From Helichrysum umbraculigerum (Eukaryota > Streptophyta > Magnoliopsida > Asterales > Asteraceae), in the NCBI GenBank assembly GCA_949592205.1, contig CATIUR010000003.1, positions 18,066,501 through 18,130,500 of the forward strand: DNA of 64,000 nt, in the 5' to 3' direction. Both the position numbers and the translations under genes were made by a program. The notes below the pieces were generated by a model. That model did not search any database and was not told the DNA's origin. It saw nothing but the letters and a program-made list of their open reading frames with translations. This document shows, piece after piece, positions 1 to 12,449 of the stretch (within the stretch, counting starts at the first letter, position 1; every line of letters starts with the position of its first letter).

Positions 1-400
1 GAAAGAAACAATTGAGCGGAAGCACTACACTGAAATTACACACAAATTAACACACAAATTGTGAATTTCAAAACACCATTGTATCTCTGATACCATGTGC
101 AGTAGCAACAATGGTGAAATTCAGAGAGACGAACACGCACATTTGAGAGAGAAAGATTTATTTCATTAACTTGAAAAAATTACAGCTACAACTCAATTCA
201 ATTATATAAACCAGTAACCGCCTCTAACTCTATATTTACACTTTACTCCTTATAGTTAATGAGTAATAACATAACCATACTATACTAGATGAGAATGGGA
301 GGATGGAGATAATGTTGGGAGGATGGAGATCTTCAATATAGTCTTTAATTAGACTATTTACAACTTTAGTCCTCTATCTTCCAAATACATAATATTTGGT
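1..400 (-). mobile_element. Copia-like LTR retrotransposon, LTR/PBS end
   Basis: Read on the minus strand, an LTR that ends in CA at position 96 is followed directly by TGGTATCAGAG (85-95), the usual primer-binding site complementary to initiator Met-tRNA. A TATA-like box, GGTTTATATAATTG, lies on the minus strand at about 199-212, roughly 100 bp before the LTR end, which suits a short Copia R-U5. The far LTR boundary could not be fixed, so the right limit is approximate. The internal region runs off the left edge. No coding domain is visible, so Copia is inferred from LTR style only. Confidence 0.5.
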
Positions 401-2148
401 AACTTAACCTATACCACTCTTTGTACACTCCTTAACGTTAAGTTTAGATCTTCAACTCTTAAGAATAAGAATTATCTTATTAAAAGCATAGACACAAGGG
501 TTCAAAGAAAAAACAATTATATCAATTTGTTTGAGTTATTATTAATACTTAACCAAAATTCAGGGTTAGAACTAAGAATTGTAACGTGAATTCATGAAGA
601 ATCATCTTTTTCACAAAATAGAACGTACACACCATTCGTTTTTCGAATTCTTCCGATTTACTTCTTTTAATTCCAAACGTTTACTTAATCGAATAAATCT
701 GACACATTTAATTACGTTTCTCCAAATCTTAGGCCATGTTTCACAATTAAACAAAGTACTTTTAGACCCGAAACTTTGGTGGTATCCAAATCGAAAGTGG
801 TAAATTTAATAAACACATTTTAGTATCTGATCATGAATACAACTACGGATTAACAAAATAATTATTAAACAGTTACAAATAGAAGATTAACATTTATTTA
901 TGGTTCAAGAATATATTGCCTTACCTTTGAGATGATTTTGATCCCGTAATCTAGCCTACGAAGGCTGCCGTTTATCTTTGTGTTGTTCCTCTGTTTAAGT
1001 TTTAGGGTATTATTTTGGGGGAATGAAATGAGAAGAGGTAACCTTTGTATTTAATTTTGTTTTGGCCGATTAAAAAGGGATTGTTATAGTGCATTCTTTA
1101 ATTAATCGAATTAATCGTAAAGTGCGGAATAACAATAAGAACATCAATGTTATCTCAAGCCCCAATAACAAATGATCAGAATAAAACGGTTACACGATTG
1201 CAAACAGGATCAAGAAACCTTGACCTTGAGGCTAAACAAAATCTCTAGACGTCTACATTTTTTCTGTGTGCACACTAAAACCTGCGTTCCTATATCTCTT
1301 TATATAATAGAGATATTAGGGTTACAAAGAAATCATTAAGGTACAAGGAAACTTTTAGTCCCTCGTCTTTAATTATTTTGTATCATCAAATCAATAAATC
1401 CTAACATTTGCTTATTAAATTATGATGTGATGATTACATAGAAAATTACTTAACAACACAAATAAAATTCTAATAACGTAATAGAACATTAGTTAATTTA
1501 ATGTATTACACTCAAATACCATAACAACACTTTCATTTTAATTGCTTTCTTATTAACACTGAAATGTGATTTATTATGCATTGTAAATGATTATAAATAA
1601 TTAGAATCAATGTTTTAAAACTCGATTTATTTAGCGAACTGGAAAATTGGCCGGTTCCGGTCAAACCGGTTCAGCTAGCCGCTATGACAGAAAAGTAGCA
1701 ACAGCAGCACAATCTTGGTTTCAGGGGTATATTTTTTTTAGCAAAAATCTGAGTAGAAAAAATAATTTCAAGGTTCAAAAACACATATATCACATATCAT
1801 ATACCACCAAAGTCAATTCATACAATTTAACCTTAAAGTATACAATCTAACATGAATAAAATTCCTAACGATTAAAATGACATTATATAACCAAATAAAG
1901 TTAATAACCCCCAAAAGAATCAATCTAACGTGAGAAAAAACATGTGTGTTTTTCTTGTTTTCAAAAAGAACTAATAATAATAAAAAAATGGAAAGAAAAA
2001 AAAGAAAGAAAGAAAGAAAACCAGTTAAACTCCTTCAAGTTATTTGACCGTCTAAATCGCCCTCTTGGTCACGGGTAACTGGTTGACGATGTAACATGGA
2101 AGTAATTAACAAAATGTTAATATATTTTAAATTTCAAACTTACAACCT
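401..2148. other. Gene-free AT-rich intergenic DNA
   Basis: Only short chance ORFs occur here. A GC-richer patch near 1645-1690 has CCGGTT/AACCGG palindromic runs like the ends of old plant DNA transposons, but no target duplication was found. The stretch near 1250-1390 resembles promoter or LTR DNA, with TATATAATAGAG at about 1300, but could not be assigned. Confidence 0.5.
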
Positions 2149-2157
2149 TTTCTTTTA

Positions 2158-2516
2158 GGGTAAATTGATTTTGTCGGCTACGTACCCCCCCTGGTTGTCC
2201 CAAGGTCGGCAACCTACCCTTTAAAGTTCCAATGTATGCATTCAAGTTGTAAAGTTTGTATCGATGTAGGTAAGATGGTAACTTGTGTCAGAACAACGGG
2301 TTAAATTGATGACGTGGATGATTTACAAAAGTGACATGTGGTCTGACCTTGGAACAAACAGGGTGGGTAGATAACATACATTGGAACTTTAGAGGGTAAG
2401 TTGCCGACCTTGGAACAAACAGGGTGGGTAGATAGCGTACATTGGAACTTTAGAGGGTAGGTTGCCGACCTTGAGACAACCAGGGGGGGTACGTAGCCGA
2501 CAAAATCAATTTACCC
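2158..2516. mobile_element. Non-autonomous Mutator-type MITE (359 bp)
   Basis: The ends are inverted repeats beginning GGGTAAATTGATTTTGTC, nearly identical for about 80 bp on each side. The element is flanked by a perfect 9-bp duplication TTTCTTTTA (2149-2157 and 2517-2525), the size made by Mutator transposases. The right half contains an internal tandem duplication of about 60 bp (near 2340-2400 and 2401-2460) that covers a ggaacaaacagggtgggtag block. There is no ORF, so mobilisation would need a transposase in trans. Confidence 0.8.
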
Positions 2517-2674
2517 TTTCTTTTAACACTTTCAACTACAATTTTAACTTTTTCTCGTTTTCGACTACAATTTTAATGTTATAACACCAGAAATTAAATA
2601 TGGGTTATCAAACCTTAAACCCTTTGGGCTTTGGGTATGTACTTTTTAAATTTTGATTATTTTAAGAAAAGATA

Positions 2675-2924
2675 CTCCCTCCGTCCCATATTAATAGTCC
2701 ACTATTCCATTTTGGGCTGTCCCAAATTAATTGTCCACTTCCATAAATGGATAAAAATGATGAGATAAAATCCTTTTATACCCTTACTTTATATATGTAG
2801 GACAAAAAAGTAGGTAAAAAGTAAAGGGTAAAACTGTAATCTTATCAAAAAGTAAGAGAGAAGTTAATGTTTTCTTAAACTGCGTGTTTTTTGTCTGGGG
2901 ACAATTAAATTGGGACGGAGGGAG
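2675..2924. mobile_element. Stowaway-type MITE (Tc1/mariner)
   Basis: This 250-bp element begins CTCCCTCCGTCCC and ends GGGACGGAGGGAG. It is flanked by the TA dinucleotide on both sides (2673-2674 and 2925-2926), the diagnostic target duplication of Stowaway elements. The interior is AT-rich and non-coding. Confidence 0.9.
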
Positions 2925-2926
2925 TA

Positions 2927-5900
2927 GTATTTTTACAAAATATATTTCAGTAGAGGAGCAACTCCAACAAAAAATTCTAAATATTTTCAATATTTGAAAA
3001 AGCTTTAGAAAACGTTTTAAAAAAAATAATATTTCATGTAAGTTTTTAAGTAAAAGCTTAAGAATAATCAAATTTTATCAGTGGCGAATCTGGCGAATCT
3101 AGGATTGAATGTCACGTGTGTCCCTTTTGATAGATGCGACATAATAAGCGGGTATGACATGTTGTTGTCTTAACCGTTTGAGTAATCGGTCGGGTCGGGT
3201 CAGGTCGGGTCGGACAGAGTCGAATCAAGATTATAGGTGATAGAAAAATAATAACACATTTATCATTTCTTCGGAAACCACCTATGAAAATATGCAATTA
3301 GCTAAAAGAATAAGGAAAAGAAATTAAATTATGGTTATAAATAGTTTGTAGAACTATAAAATCATATTTTAGTTATAAATAGTTTGACTTTATGATTATA
3401 AAGTTCTTATTTTAGGCTTTTTAAACACAAAGGAGATATACAAAGTATTCATGTAAGTTAAAATATGGGTATTAGGTTATGAATATCTCGAGGTTAGTGT
3501 ACTTAAGTCATTTGAGCTTTTAGTTAGTTTTATTTGGTGATTATTGTTAATGTATTATGGGCTTTTGTTGATGTATTATGGGCTTTAGTGATCAGCTATT
3601 AAAATTTATTAAAATTTAAACTGTCCATCTTATTTAACAAAACAATTAACCTATCTAACATGGGTTAATATTTTCTTTCAACATGTGTCCTCTATTAAAA
3701 TAATTCATACTCTATTCACTATATTGAAATACAACCTGGGTCCTGGGACCCATGTAAACTAAAGGTAGATAGTAGATACGCCCCTGAATTTTATGGATAC
3801 TAACCTCATGATTTCACACTATCTATGTATCTATTTTATCTTATTAATTAAACGAAAAATATTGAAAGAATAAAAACCATTAGATGGAGATTAATAATCA
3901 AGATTCAACCCTTAACTTATTTAGTGACATTATTAATCCTATTTTTATGTGACTAAAAGACTAATATACCTTTCTATAATTACAATATACACCCTTCAAT
4001 GTTTTACAATATAAATCATCTTTTTCATTTAATTAAAACTAATCCCTCAAATATTTTATGAAAATGTTAATTTAATAACTATTTTATTATTTTTCCATGA
4101 CTTAGACTCTTCGTAAAATATTCTTTATTTTATTTTTTCTAACATAAGCTCTAATAGTTATTTTTAATTTCAAAAATTATGACTTCATTTCATCTCCCAA
4201 TGAGTTAGATTCATATACGACCGTCCTTTATTTACCACTTTTATCAATTTCTAACTTACGATTCTTGGATTATGAATGTCAGCGGGTTGGGTTCCAGCGG
4301 GTTTTAGTGTATCTATACCCATACCATCGTATTTTTTTATAATTCAAACTCTTCCTACAATATTATTTATTTTATTTTTCTAAAAAATCCAGTAAGTTAT
4401 TTTCAATTTCAAAAAATTTATAACTTCATTCCATCGCACAGTGATTTAAATTCGTATACGACCTACTATTTGGAATACTTTATCAATTTATAATTAATAG
4501 TTCTTGGATCATGAGTGTCAAACGGGTTAGCTTTCGCTGGATTTAAGTGTATTTGTATCCATACTACCGTCTTTTTTGAATTTTTGTTTATCAATTTTTA
4601 ATTTACAATTTTTGGCTTATGGATGCTCAATTAGTATTACCATCAATTGTTCATATTTATTTGCAGGTTTCGGTTATCCTCATGTTCGTAACTTTGGCGA
4701 AACAAAGAAAATTAGTTATTGAAAATACAACGCAAATTTGAAGCATGAAAAAAACGATACCGAATTACAAGATTTGAAATTTTAAAACTAACGATTTAAC
4801 TTTTAAAGTAACTAACACAAAGTTTTGGTACATAATATATGGTATTATTATTAAAGAACAATACAAATACAAAAAAGGAAGTGATATCATGCAGTATTAT
4901 CAATAATTGATTAATTAATTTACTCTTTTGCCACTAATCTCTCTATATCTCGATTAATATCCCTAAAATAGGTTACAATTTAATCTTCTAAGGTTAATGT
5001 TAGCCTGGTTAGTAGAGTCTGCATTTAAGTTGTCATGTCTTGTCATCTTTCGTCAAAGTTAAAGAAATAAAGTAATGCATTATAGATTGTTGATTTAAAT
5101 TAAAGAGAATAACTTAGATTAACGAAAACCATTAATGCACTGCAAAGATTGTTATTTATTAAGTACAAAATAGTATTTACCTGCTGAGCCGCTAAATTTG
5201 CTTATTTGGAAAAACATATTCGTACAATTTTAAATAAGATAGTATTGTTAAATATCAATACAAATAACAAGTGACGTCATAAACAATATTATCTCTATTA
5301 ATTAAATAATATATTTGGACTCATCAATTAAAAATCTATCACAATTCAAATCCTTAATACACTTTTCATTTGAAACTAAACCAATATAAATCGATGAACT
5401 AGACACCAACACCAAAACACATATTAGATTCGTATAACACATTTATATAAGACATATTATGAATCAACCCACAAATTTTGCGGGTCTTAGTTAAATTAGA
5501 TTTGAAAAAACTTTTAAGACTTTGGTGTAAGTTTTTAAGTAAAAGCTTAAGAATATCAAATTTTAGGTATACGACCTCATATCTTTTGTCCATGGAAGAT
5601 AGTAGTTTTAACAAAAAAAAACCCGTTTAAAAACGTTTTATTTAAATAATCATTGTGAATGTCTTAAAGCATTGTACGTTGTATAAAATTTCGGTATAAG
5701 TTTTTCTAGCTTATAAATTTTTTTTAACTCTTATGATAAAAAGTTTTAGAAATGTGACACTGACAATTTATGATTAATATTATAGATATGTAATTACCTA
5801 TCTATTCTAAATAGGATGGACTCGAACTTATACGGACGTTGATAAAATATATTTATAAATAACATAAATCTATTTTGAAAATTAATAGTTAGATTATATT

Positions 5901-6583
5901 ATTATGAAATATGTCTAATATTAAATGTAACAAACACAAGGAAAATTCACAAACTAAACTTAACAACCAAACGAAATGTAACACACATTATAAAAATACG
6001 GAAGTAATATTAGAGATAGATTAAATTGGCAATATTTATTTAATCAAAATATAAATATTTCATTATTTGAACTTTAATTAAAATTATCTATACCTAATTT
6101 TATTTGGCAAAGTGAGCATGATAAATTTTATAATAATGCACTTATATATAAATAACTGATATGATACGTTTTATGGAGTTTACACTAAGATTGGTGATTG
6201 ATGTCACCTGATGACATTATGAATTCATAAATCCCACAAAAGAAATTTTCAATTCCATCATCTAATTAAATTAACGAGGGTGATAGCCTCGCGCTCCGCT
6301 GCGGATTGTATTAGCTTTTTTTAACCAGTGGTGATATAGTTACAATTATTCGTTTACAATCACTTCTCGTAACAAATTATCAGCGGTGGTAAAGTTTTAA
6401 CTATATAACACTTTGATTTATTTGATGTTGCCTTAACTAAAGTATGGCAATTAGTGGTTACAAGTAAATTGTTAGCAACGTTTACTCAATATTATATACT
6501 TGGCAATAGTTGGCATAGAAAAGGAAGGAGATAAATATAACATACACCAATCTCTGCAATATTTAAAACTGACTTTACAAGCA
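2927..6583. other. Gene-free AT-rich intergenic DNA
   Basis: No credible coding sequence was found. A block of about 40 bp containing aagtttttaagtaaaagc occurs twice (near 3037 and 5525), showing dispersed old repeats. A GC-rich patch at 6278-6310 resembles a degenerate Helitron hairpin but is not convincing. Confidence 0.5.
4089..4640. repeat. Diverged tandem repeat, period about 243 bp
   Basis: Two full units and a partial third follow one another. Each contains in order an aaactctt/agactcttc block, a tattttattttt stretch, tcatatacgacc or tcgtatacgacc, atcaattt and ttcttggat(t/c)atga(a/g)tgtca. Similarity is roughly three quarters by eye. It could be the remnant of an LTR or of a small satellite. 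Confidence 0.55.
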
Positions 6584-6592
6584 TATAATAAT

Positions 6593-6894
6593 GGGAAATT
6601 AAAAAAAATGCCCGTTTTTTCGACGAAATATATCGTTTTGCCCTTCGTGGAAAAAAAGTGACGAAATGCCCCTAGAAATCGCAAAAGCAAATTTGCTTTT
6701 GCGATCCACGATTTGCCATTTGCGACCTCGTTCACGTGGCCCGGGAAAAATCACCGATGCACGCGATGGCAAATCGCAAAAATGTTTTTGCGATTTGCGA
6801 TTTGCCGATGCGGCTGTTTTTTTGCGATGGCCGGTGACACAGACTCGTGAACGGGATCGCAAATGTTGGGCTCGATTTGCGATTTGCCATCGCC
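6593..6894 (+). repeat. Left terminal inverted repeat of the MULE
   Basis: It pairs with 19011-19326 over its whole length with scattered mismatches and small indels. It holds a perfect 28-bp palindrome at 6678-6705 centred on CAAATTTG, a second hairpin at 6768-6807 made of CAAATCGC and GCGATTTG arms, and several further GCAAATCGC or GCGATTTGC units. Such subterminal units are typical of transposase-binding sites, but binding is inferred. Confidence 0.88.
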
Positions 6895-6923
6895 TAAGAG
6901 ACACAATTTCGAGTCGTATTTTT

Positions 6924-7210
6924 GACATTTTTGTATATATAAACATATATTTATGCATATATGGTATATGTGGTTTTTATATATATACACTTTATTATAT
7001 TGTTTATATATGATAATCACAATTATTTTTTATCATATTTATATTTATATTATTTTTTAATATATATACACACTATTTATTTTGGATAAGAAATGTAAGC
7101 TAATTTTTGACATTTTTGTATATGTAAACATATATTTATGCATATATGGTATATATGGTTTTAATATATATACACACTATTTTATTGTTTATATATGATA
7201 ATCACAAAAA
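6924..7210. repeat. Direct repeat, about 100 bp, offset 185 bp
   Basis: A block beginning gacatttttgtatat and ending tatatatgataatcac occurs at 6924 and again at 7109 with few differences, just inside the left TIR. It is AT-rich and non-coding. Confidence 0.7.
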
Positions 7211-7264
7211 AAATTTATCATATTTATATATATACACATTATTTATTTTGTATAAGATTTTTAA

Positions 7265-7443
7265 TATATAAGCTATTTTGGATAAGATTTATCGTGATTT
7301 TCGTGATGTAAGATTCTTGGATAAGATTTTTGGATAAGATTTTCCGTGATTTGCGGGATCCAAAAATTTTGGATAAGATTTATAGATAAGATATTTGGAT
7401 AAGAATTTCCGTGATTTTCGTGATCTTTTGCCATCTATAAATA
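7265..7443 (+). promoter_or_regulatory. Promoter with repeated GGATAAGATTT boxes and TATA
   Basis: At least five copies of (t)ggataaga(t/a)tt alternate with cgtgattt(t/g)cg(t/g)gat units, then a TATA box CTATAAATA follows at 7434-7442, about 40 bp before the ATG at 7484. GATAAG is the plant I-box core. The same GGATAAG and TTATCC words recur upstream of the two minus-strand genes of this MULE, which suggests shared regulation. Confidence 0.6.
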
Positions 7444-7483
7444 CTCTAGCTGTAAGCAAGAAGACATCTAAAAATATTTAAAG

Positions 7484-7963
7484 ATGGTTCAATCAGGTCA
7501 CTTTTGGCAATTCCGATCAATTAATGAAGAATCATTTACTGAAGAATTATACGCAGAAGTTCCCGAGTTGTTTTCAATCGCTTTTTATCATGGTGGGCAC
7601 TTTCAGGGCGCAAAAAGAATGTACACGCAAGGTTTGTTGACATATATTGACTGCGTAGATGTCGATGAATTTTCCACCAAATTTCTGGATTACGCTTTGG
7701 CAGAGCTAGGTTATTGGGCTCCAAAGAAGTGGTTCTGTTACTATAAAGAGCCTGATAAAGACCTAGATACTGGTTTACAAATGATAACTGATGATGTCGA
7801 GCAACTGAAGCAGATTACTGACTACGCGAAAATACATAAAGAAATTGAGGTGTATGTTACGCGTAACGATCTGGCACATTTCTCAAATTCTGATCAAACA
7901 ATGCCAGTACGAATTTCTAAAATTAGTACTGGCTCTTCAAGTGCAAGACGTTTATTCGATTAG
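7484..7963 (+). CDS. Small PB1-like domain protein of the MULE (159 aa)
   Basis: A single-exon ORF. Residues about 28-133 fit a PB1-like beta-grasp domain: a first strand ending in FYHGGHF, a conserved Y, a central helix, a lone GL, and a last strand IEVYVTR. The same pattern opens the transposase of this element (CYGGRF ... IEIYIVD) and the 122-aa protein (FFGGEL ... IELYLVY). The C-terminus is a short Ser/Arg-rich tail. A TATA box lies 40 bp upstream, and the gene converges on the transposase (stops at 7963 and 8231). The role is unknown; a subunit or regulator that pairs with the transposase N-terminus is an inference. No catalytic motif is visible. Confidence 0.75.
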   Translation: MVQSGHFWQFRSINEESFTEELYAEVPELFSIAFYHGGHFQGAKRMYTQGLLTYIDCVDVDEFSTKFLDYALAELGYWAPKKWFCYYKEPDKDLDTGLQMITDDVEQLKQITDYAKIHKEIEVYVTRNDLAHFSNSDQTMPVRISKISTGSSSARRLFD

Positions 7964-8230
7964 TGAGTAGTCAAATCTTGTAATTCGTATCTATGTTTCA
8001 ATCAATTGGATGTTTGCCAAATTATGTTAATCTTTATATAAACTGTTTATCTAGTGTCCATTTCAGTGTTATGTAACGTTAATCATTATGTAACGAAGAT
8101 GTTTTAGTATTGTTATAAAATGGTCCAAATGAATGTCACGCAATTTCATTGATTCAAATTAACCATGATAATAAAAACATAAATAACATTGTTAAGTAAT
8201 ACATAACATAGGTTTTCCATTAAATATAAT

Positions 8231-11200
8231 TTAAGGGTGACTCAAATGAACACTTGGATAACTCTGAGCCGGCTGAGACGTTGTTGCAGCTTCCTCCTCG
8301 ACATGGCTTTTCGTTGATTTTGTGGACGTTTTCTGCAATTAAATTATTTTTATATGAATTTAATAATACTATTCCGTATGTTAGTTTTTATATGAATATT
8401 TTTCAGAACTCACCTTTTTCGTTCTTGATTTGGATCTTGATTTTGACCTTGACTTGGATCTTATTGTGGCTCTTGATCTGCTTGGCTCGTCTGTTCTATC
8501 GTAAAGAGCCAAACAATTAACTCGACTATGACCCTGTTCCTTGCAACGGCTACATTGCTTTGTGTATTTTCCTTTCTCCTCTCCTTTAGAAAGAATACGT
8601 GCACGTCCAGGTGGTCGACCAGATTGCCTTTTTAGAAGTATCGGCGGCAAGCAAATCTGCAGATTACCGGGATCGGCCCACTCGGAAGGATGAGGAAGTG
8701 GATTTATAGCCTCACTGTATGCCGCTCGATATGTCTCCGTGGTGAAATACCCCTCCGCAAAGCCGGACACGCTGTCCATATGAAAGTGACGGGTCACTGC
8801 CGAAACGTGTCCACAAGGTAAACCTGATAATTGCCATTGCATGCAAGTGCATGTTCTCGCTTCCAAGTTGACTGTCCCATTCTTCTTCCCGTCCACCACC
8901 TCACATATCATATTTGTTGATGGTTTGACCTTCCAGCGCTGCGATCTGTCAACCCTTTTACCGATTTTGTGCTCCGCGTATGGTGTGACAGGTGTTGTAA
9001 CAGCTGCGGCAGTATTCCTATGTTTGAAATACCATTGTTGTACTGAAGATCGAAAAAACTCCAATAGCATTGTGACCGGTAGTTTCCTTGCATGCTTGGT
9101 CAAGGCGTTAATGGACTCCGCACTGTTGGTTGTGAGGTAAGCATATCGTGTCTTTGTTGAATGATGCCTTGACCATCTTTCTTTCCCAACTTCCCTGAGA
9201 ACTTTGATTGAAGCCGGTAAATGTCTAGAAATGGCATTATAATGTTGATCGAAATCTGACTTACGGTATGCCTTACACATTTTCCAATAATGCCATTCGA
9301 AGTGCTTGACCTTAGAAGATTTGCTTTTCAAGTTCATCAACAGATGACGACAACACAAGGCATGAAATGCCTCTGGAAACACAGAAGAGATGCCGGATGC
9401 AATTGCTGGAGCCCTGTCAGATATGAATGTCAGGTTGCTAATCCCACCAGCAGATTCAATGGCGTCTCTTAAGTTTCCTAAGAACCACGTCCAAACATCA
9501 GACGTCTCTCCCGCCCCAATTCCATAGGCTAGTGGCAAGATGCCATTATTACCGTCCATCGCCACGGCAATCAAGTTAGTACCCAAGTAACCCCCCTTCA
9601 AATGGGCACCATCAACAATGATAATTGGGCGTGTATGGTTGACAAAAGAACGTACCTGCAAGTTCAGATTAAAATATATATAAATTATATATGAATGTAC
9701 GTATGCAAACATAAGATGTAAACCAACAATCATTACTTACAGCTGCACCTATGGACATGTAACACATTACAAATTTATTCTCTTTGTCTGTACGGAGATT
9801 CGTAATGCTGCCTGGGTTATATAGCTTCAGGTTGTGGAGGTAAATGGGAAGTTTCGTAAACGATTCAGCTGGAGTACCTCTCAACAACTCTATAGCATAA
9901 CATTTTGCTCTCCATGCTTGGTTGTATGTAAGGCTTATTTTAAAGCGTTCAGTCATATCAACTTTGATCTCGTTGCCTCTATATACACGTCCTTCCAAAC
10001 TCATCGCCTCTTTTAATATGTAACCAAGCACTTTCTTGCTCGCAGAACGGCTATTAGGCTTATTTTGAGTACGCGAACAGGTGTGAACATCACGTAACTT
10101 CCTAACTTGGAAGTTTTGACTATCTCTGATACACGCTGCACTTATCTTCCAATCACAATTAGGCAAGATACATTTTGCCGTGTACCTTTTTTTGTCTGAC
10201 TTCTTCAGCTTAATCTGAAAACCTTCTTCGAGACACTTTGTATGCAACTGGAGTAGAAATTCTTCTTTGGATTCAAATGTTTGGCCCACTCGAATTCGGC
10301 AAGATGCCTCGTACACGGTCACGGGTCGTTGTTGAAATTCTTGTTCTTCGTTTCCTAAAGGCGATGGCATATTCCAGAATATGTCCTTTTCTGCTGATCT
10401 TTGTGGTATTGGTTTGTCGTATGTATCTCTTGGATCAGGCTCATCCTCCTCATCATCTTCATCATCACTAACAATGTGATTACAAAATGGATGGTCATGT
10501 TCCTTCTGTGGATTGACATTTTCTTCATCATAATGATCAAAGTCATCGGGATGTGGATCCGGCTCCTCCGGCTCCTCCACATAGTATGCTGAATTAGCAT
10601 GATCATCTTGAACATCATCGTGATCGTGATATGTAAAATCATCTTGGGATTCTTCATATACCTTAAAAGATGTATCTTGGGTGTGTTGTGTTCGATATTT
10701 GTGCATCGTCGAGTTTTGTGGCGCAGCATGATAATGAAATTCATATTGTTGTTGAAAAGGAAATGGAAATTGTTGGTACGGAAATGGTTGATTGGGTTGT
10801 TGAAATGACTGGTACTGGGGTTGTTGGTTGTATTCATTAGTTTGTAGTTGTTGAAATTGTTGGTGAAAACCCGAACTACTACTGCTAGGTTGATTGCTAC
10901 CCATACCCGAAACATTCCTGACAATATCAACAATGTAAATTTCTATCGGAGCATTATTTATTGCATGGCACAAAAAATCTCCAAAATCATCAGCATCATC
11001 AGTTATATCAATGACATACTGATCTACCTTATATTTCAGACAAACGCGAGCATCAAGTGGTAGACCAATCTTCTTCAAAACATTTTTCAATAAAACTTTG
11101 CAGGTCATGGGCTTTTCCGGTGCCACCGGAAGCTTTAATGGCACTCGACTACACTCGATTGGCATATACACCGGCATGCTGTTAATATATTCAAAACGAC

Positions 11201-11240
11201 CTCCATAACAAATGTAAATTTTGAACTTCTCCATAATCAA
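8231..11240 (-). CDS. MURA-type MULE transposase, 3 exons, 947 aa
   Basis: The model is complement(join(8231..8332, 8414..9655, 9741..11240)). Donors are GCT|GTAAGT and AAG|GTGAGT, acceptors are TGCAG|GTACG and TGCAG|AAAAC, and every junction is in phase 0. Domains in order: PB1-like 5-106; Gln/Pro-rich 113-175; acidic 200-270; MuDR WRKY/GCM1-like zinc DNA-binding domain 316-390 (C357, C362, H386, C388); MULE DDE nuclease with D515 in IIIVDGAHLKG, D580 in FISDRAPAI and E680 in NSAESIN; SWIM zinc finger C769-x-C771, C781-x-H783; CCHC knuckle C868-C871-H876-C881; Ser/Arg-rich tail. It cuts and joins the element at its TIRs in the nucleus. No stop or frameshift was seen, so it is probably functional. 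Upstream lies the 221-bp promoter array. Confidence 0.92.
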
Positions 11241-11330
11241 CGTAAATAAAACTCTGAAGGATAAAATTAAAGTGGATAATACGAAGGGAAAATGTTTTCA
11301 GGGTTTGAAGTGAGATGAATGTCAAAACAA

Positions 11331-12041
11331 TTCTTCGGGTTTATTTAAAAGTGAATTTCGTTTAAGATAACGTTATCCGGAAAAATCTGGAAAATATAAT
11401 CAAATGTCAGAAAATCCTACCCAAAAGGTTATCCACAATGGATAATGCCACCGACAAAATCCTTCAAATGTCAGGAAATGTAAGCTAAAATCTTATCCAC
11501 ATGGGATAAGGTTGATCGCAAATCGCAAATCGCAAGGTGTCATAAAAACAGTTCTTCGGGTTTATTTAAAAGTGAATTTCGTTTAAGATAACGTTATCCG
11601 GAAAAATCTGGAAAATCTAATCAAATGTCAGAAAATCCTACCCAAAAGGTTATCCACAATGGATAATGCCACTGACAAAATCCTTCAAATGTCAGGAAAT
11701 CTAAGCTAAAATCTTATCCACATGGGCTAAGGTTGATCGCAAATCGCAAATCGCAAGGTGTCATAAAAACAGTTCTTCGGGTTTATTTAAAAGTGAATTT
11801 CGTTTAAGATAACGTTATCCGGAAAAATCTGGAAAATCTAATCAAATGTCAGAAAATCCTACCCAAAAGGTTATCCACAATGGATAATGCCACTGACAAA
11901 ATCCTTCAAATGTCAGGAAATCTAAGCTAAAATCTTATCCACATGGGATAAGGTTGATCGCAAATCGCAAATCGCAAGGTGTCATAAAAACTGTTTTTCG
12001 GGTTTATTTAAAAGTGAATTTCGTTTAAGATAACGTTATCC
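11331..12041 (-). repeat. 221-bp tandem repeat carrying promoter modules (3.2 copies)
   Basis: The word ttcttcgggt recurs at 11331, 11552 and 11773, with a variant at 11994, giving an exact 221-bp period. Each full unit holds a minus-strand TATA-like CACTTTTAAATAAACCC, ataacgttatcc, ggttatccacaatggataa, cttatccacatggg and GCAAATCGCAAATCGCAA. Units differ at only a few positions. The first TATA lies about 100 bp upstream of the transposase ATG, so this is the transposase promoter amplified in tandem. Confidence 0.85.
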
Positions 12042-12202
12042 GAATCATGGTTTATTTTGTCAGTTGTATAAAATTTCTACCCACAATGGTTTGTTATAAA
12101 CTAGAATGTACGCTGGTCATGAAATTAATTTACCGAGATAAGTTGTAAAAGATATAGATAAATATAGAAAATGGCGTAGGTAGTTCATACAAGAGACTTT
12201 GA

Positions 12203-12395
12203 TAATAGACCTAGATATTTCATACGTAGTCACTGAAATTAAAAAGACACTAGACTAGAATTGAAATCTTACATAACAACATATGAAAGTTAACTGCTAA
12301 TAGACCTAGATATTTCATACATAGTCACTGAAATCAAAAAGACAACATTCTAGAATTTAAATCCTACATAACAACATATGAAAGTTTACTACTAC
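12203..12395. repeat. Tandem duplication, period about 95 bp
   Basis: Two copies of a block that runs from taatagacctagatatttc to cataacaacatatgaaagt follow each other. They lie just downstream of the stop codon of the 122-aa minus-strand gene, so they may be part of its 3' untranslated region. Confidence 0.7.
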
Positions 12396-12449
12396 TTGCA
12401 TGACGTCTGAAAGTGAGTTGAGTGCCCTGTGAATCCCTTCTAGGAACGT

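Noticed and set aside
6472..7020. Overlapping ORFs of 87-119 codons at the left MULE end
   Set aside because: They are read through the TIR palindromes and GCAAATCGC repeats on both strands, with no domain and no matching promoter.
10238..11063. Several plus- and minus-strand ORFs overlapping transposase exon 1
   Set aside because: Frame shadows of the Gln-rich and acidic low-complexity segments of the transposase.
11331..12041. CRISPR-like reading of the regularly spaced repeat
   Set aside because: The 221-bp units are nearly identical throughout with no unique spacers, and this is plant DNA.
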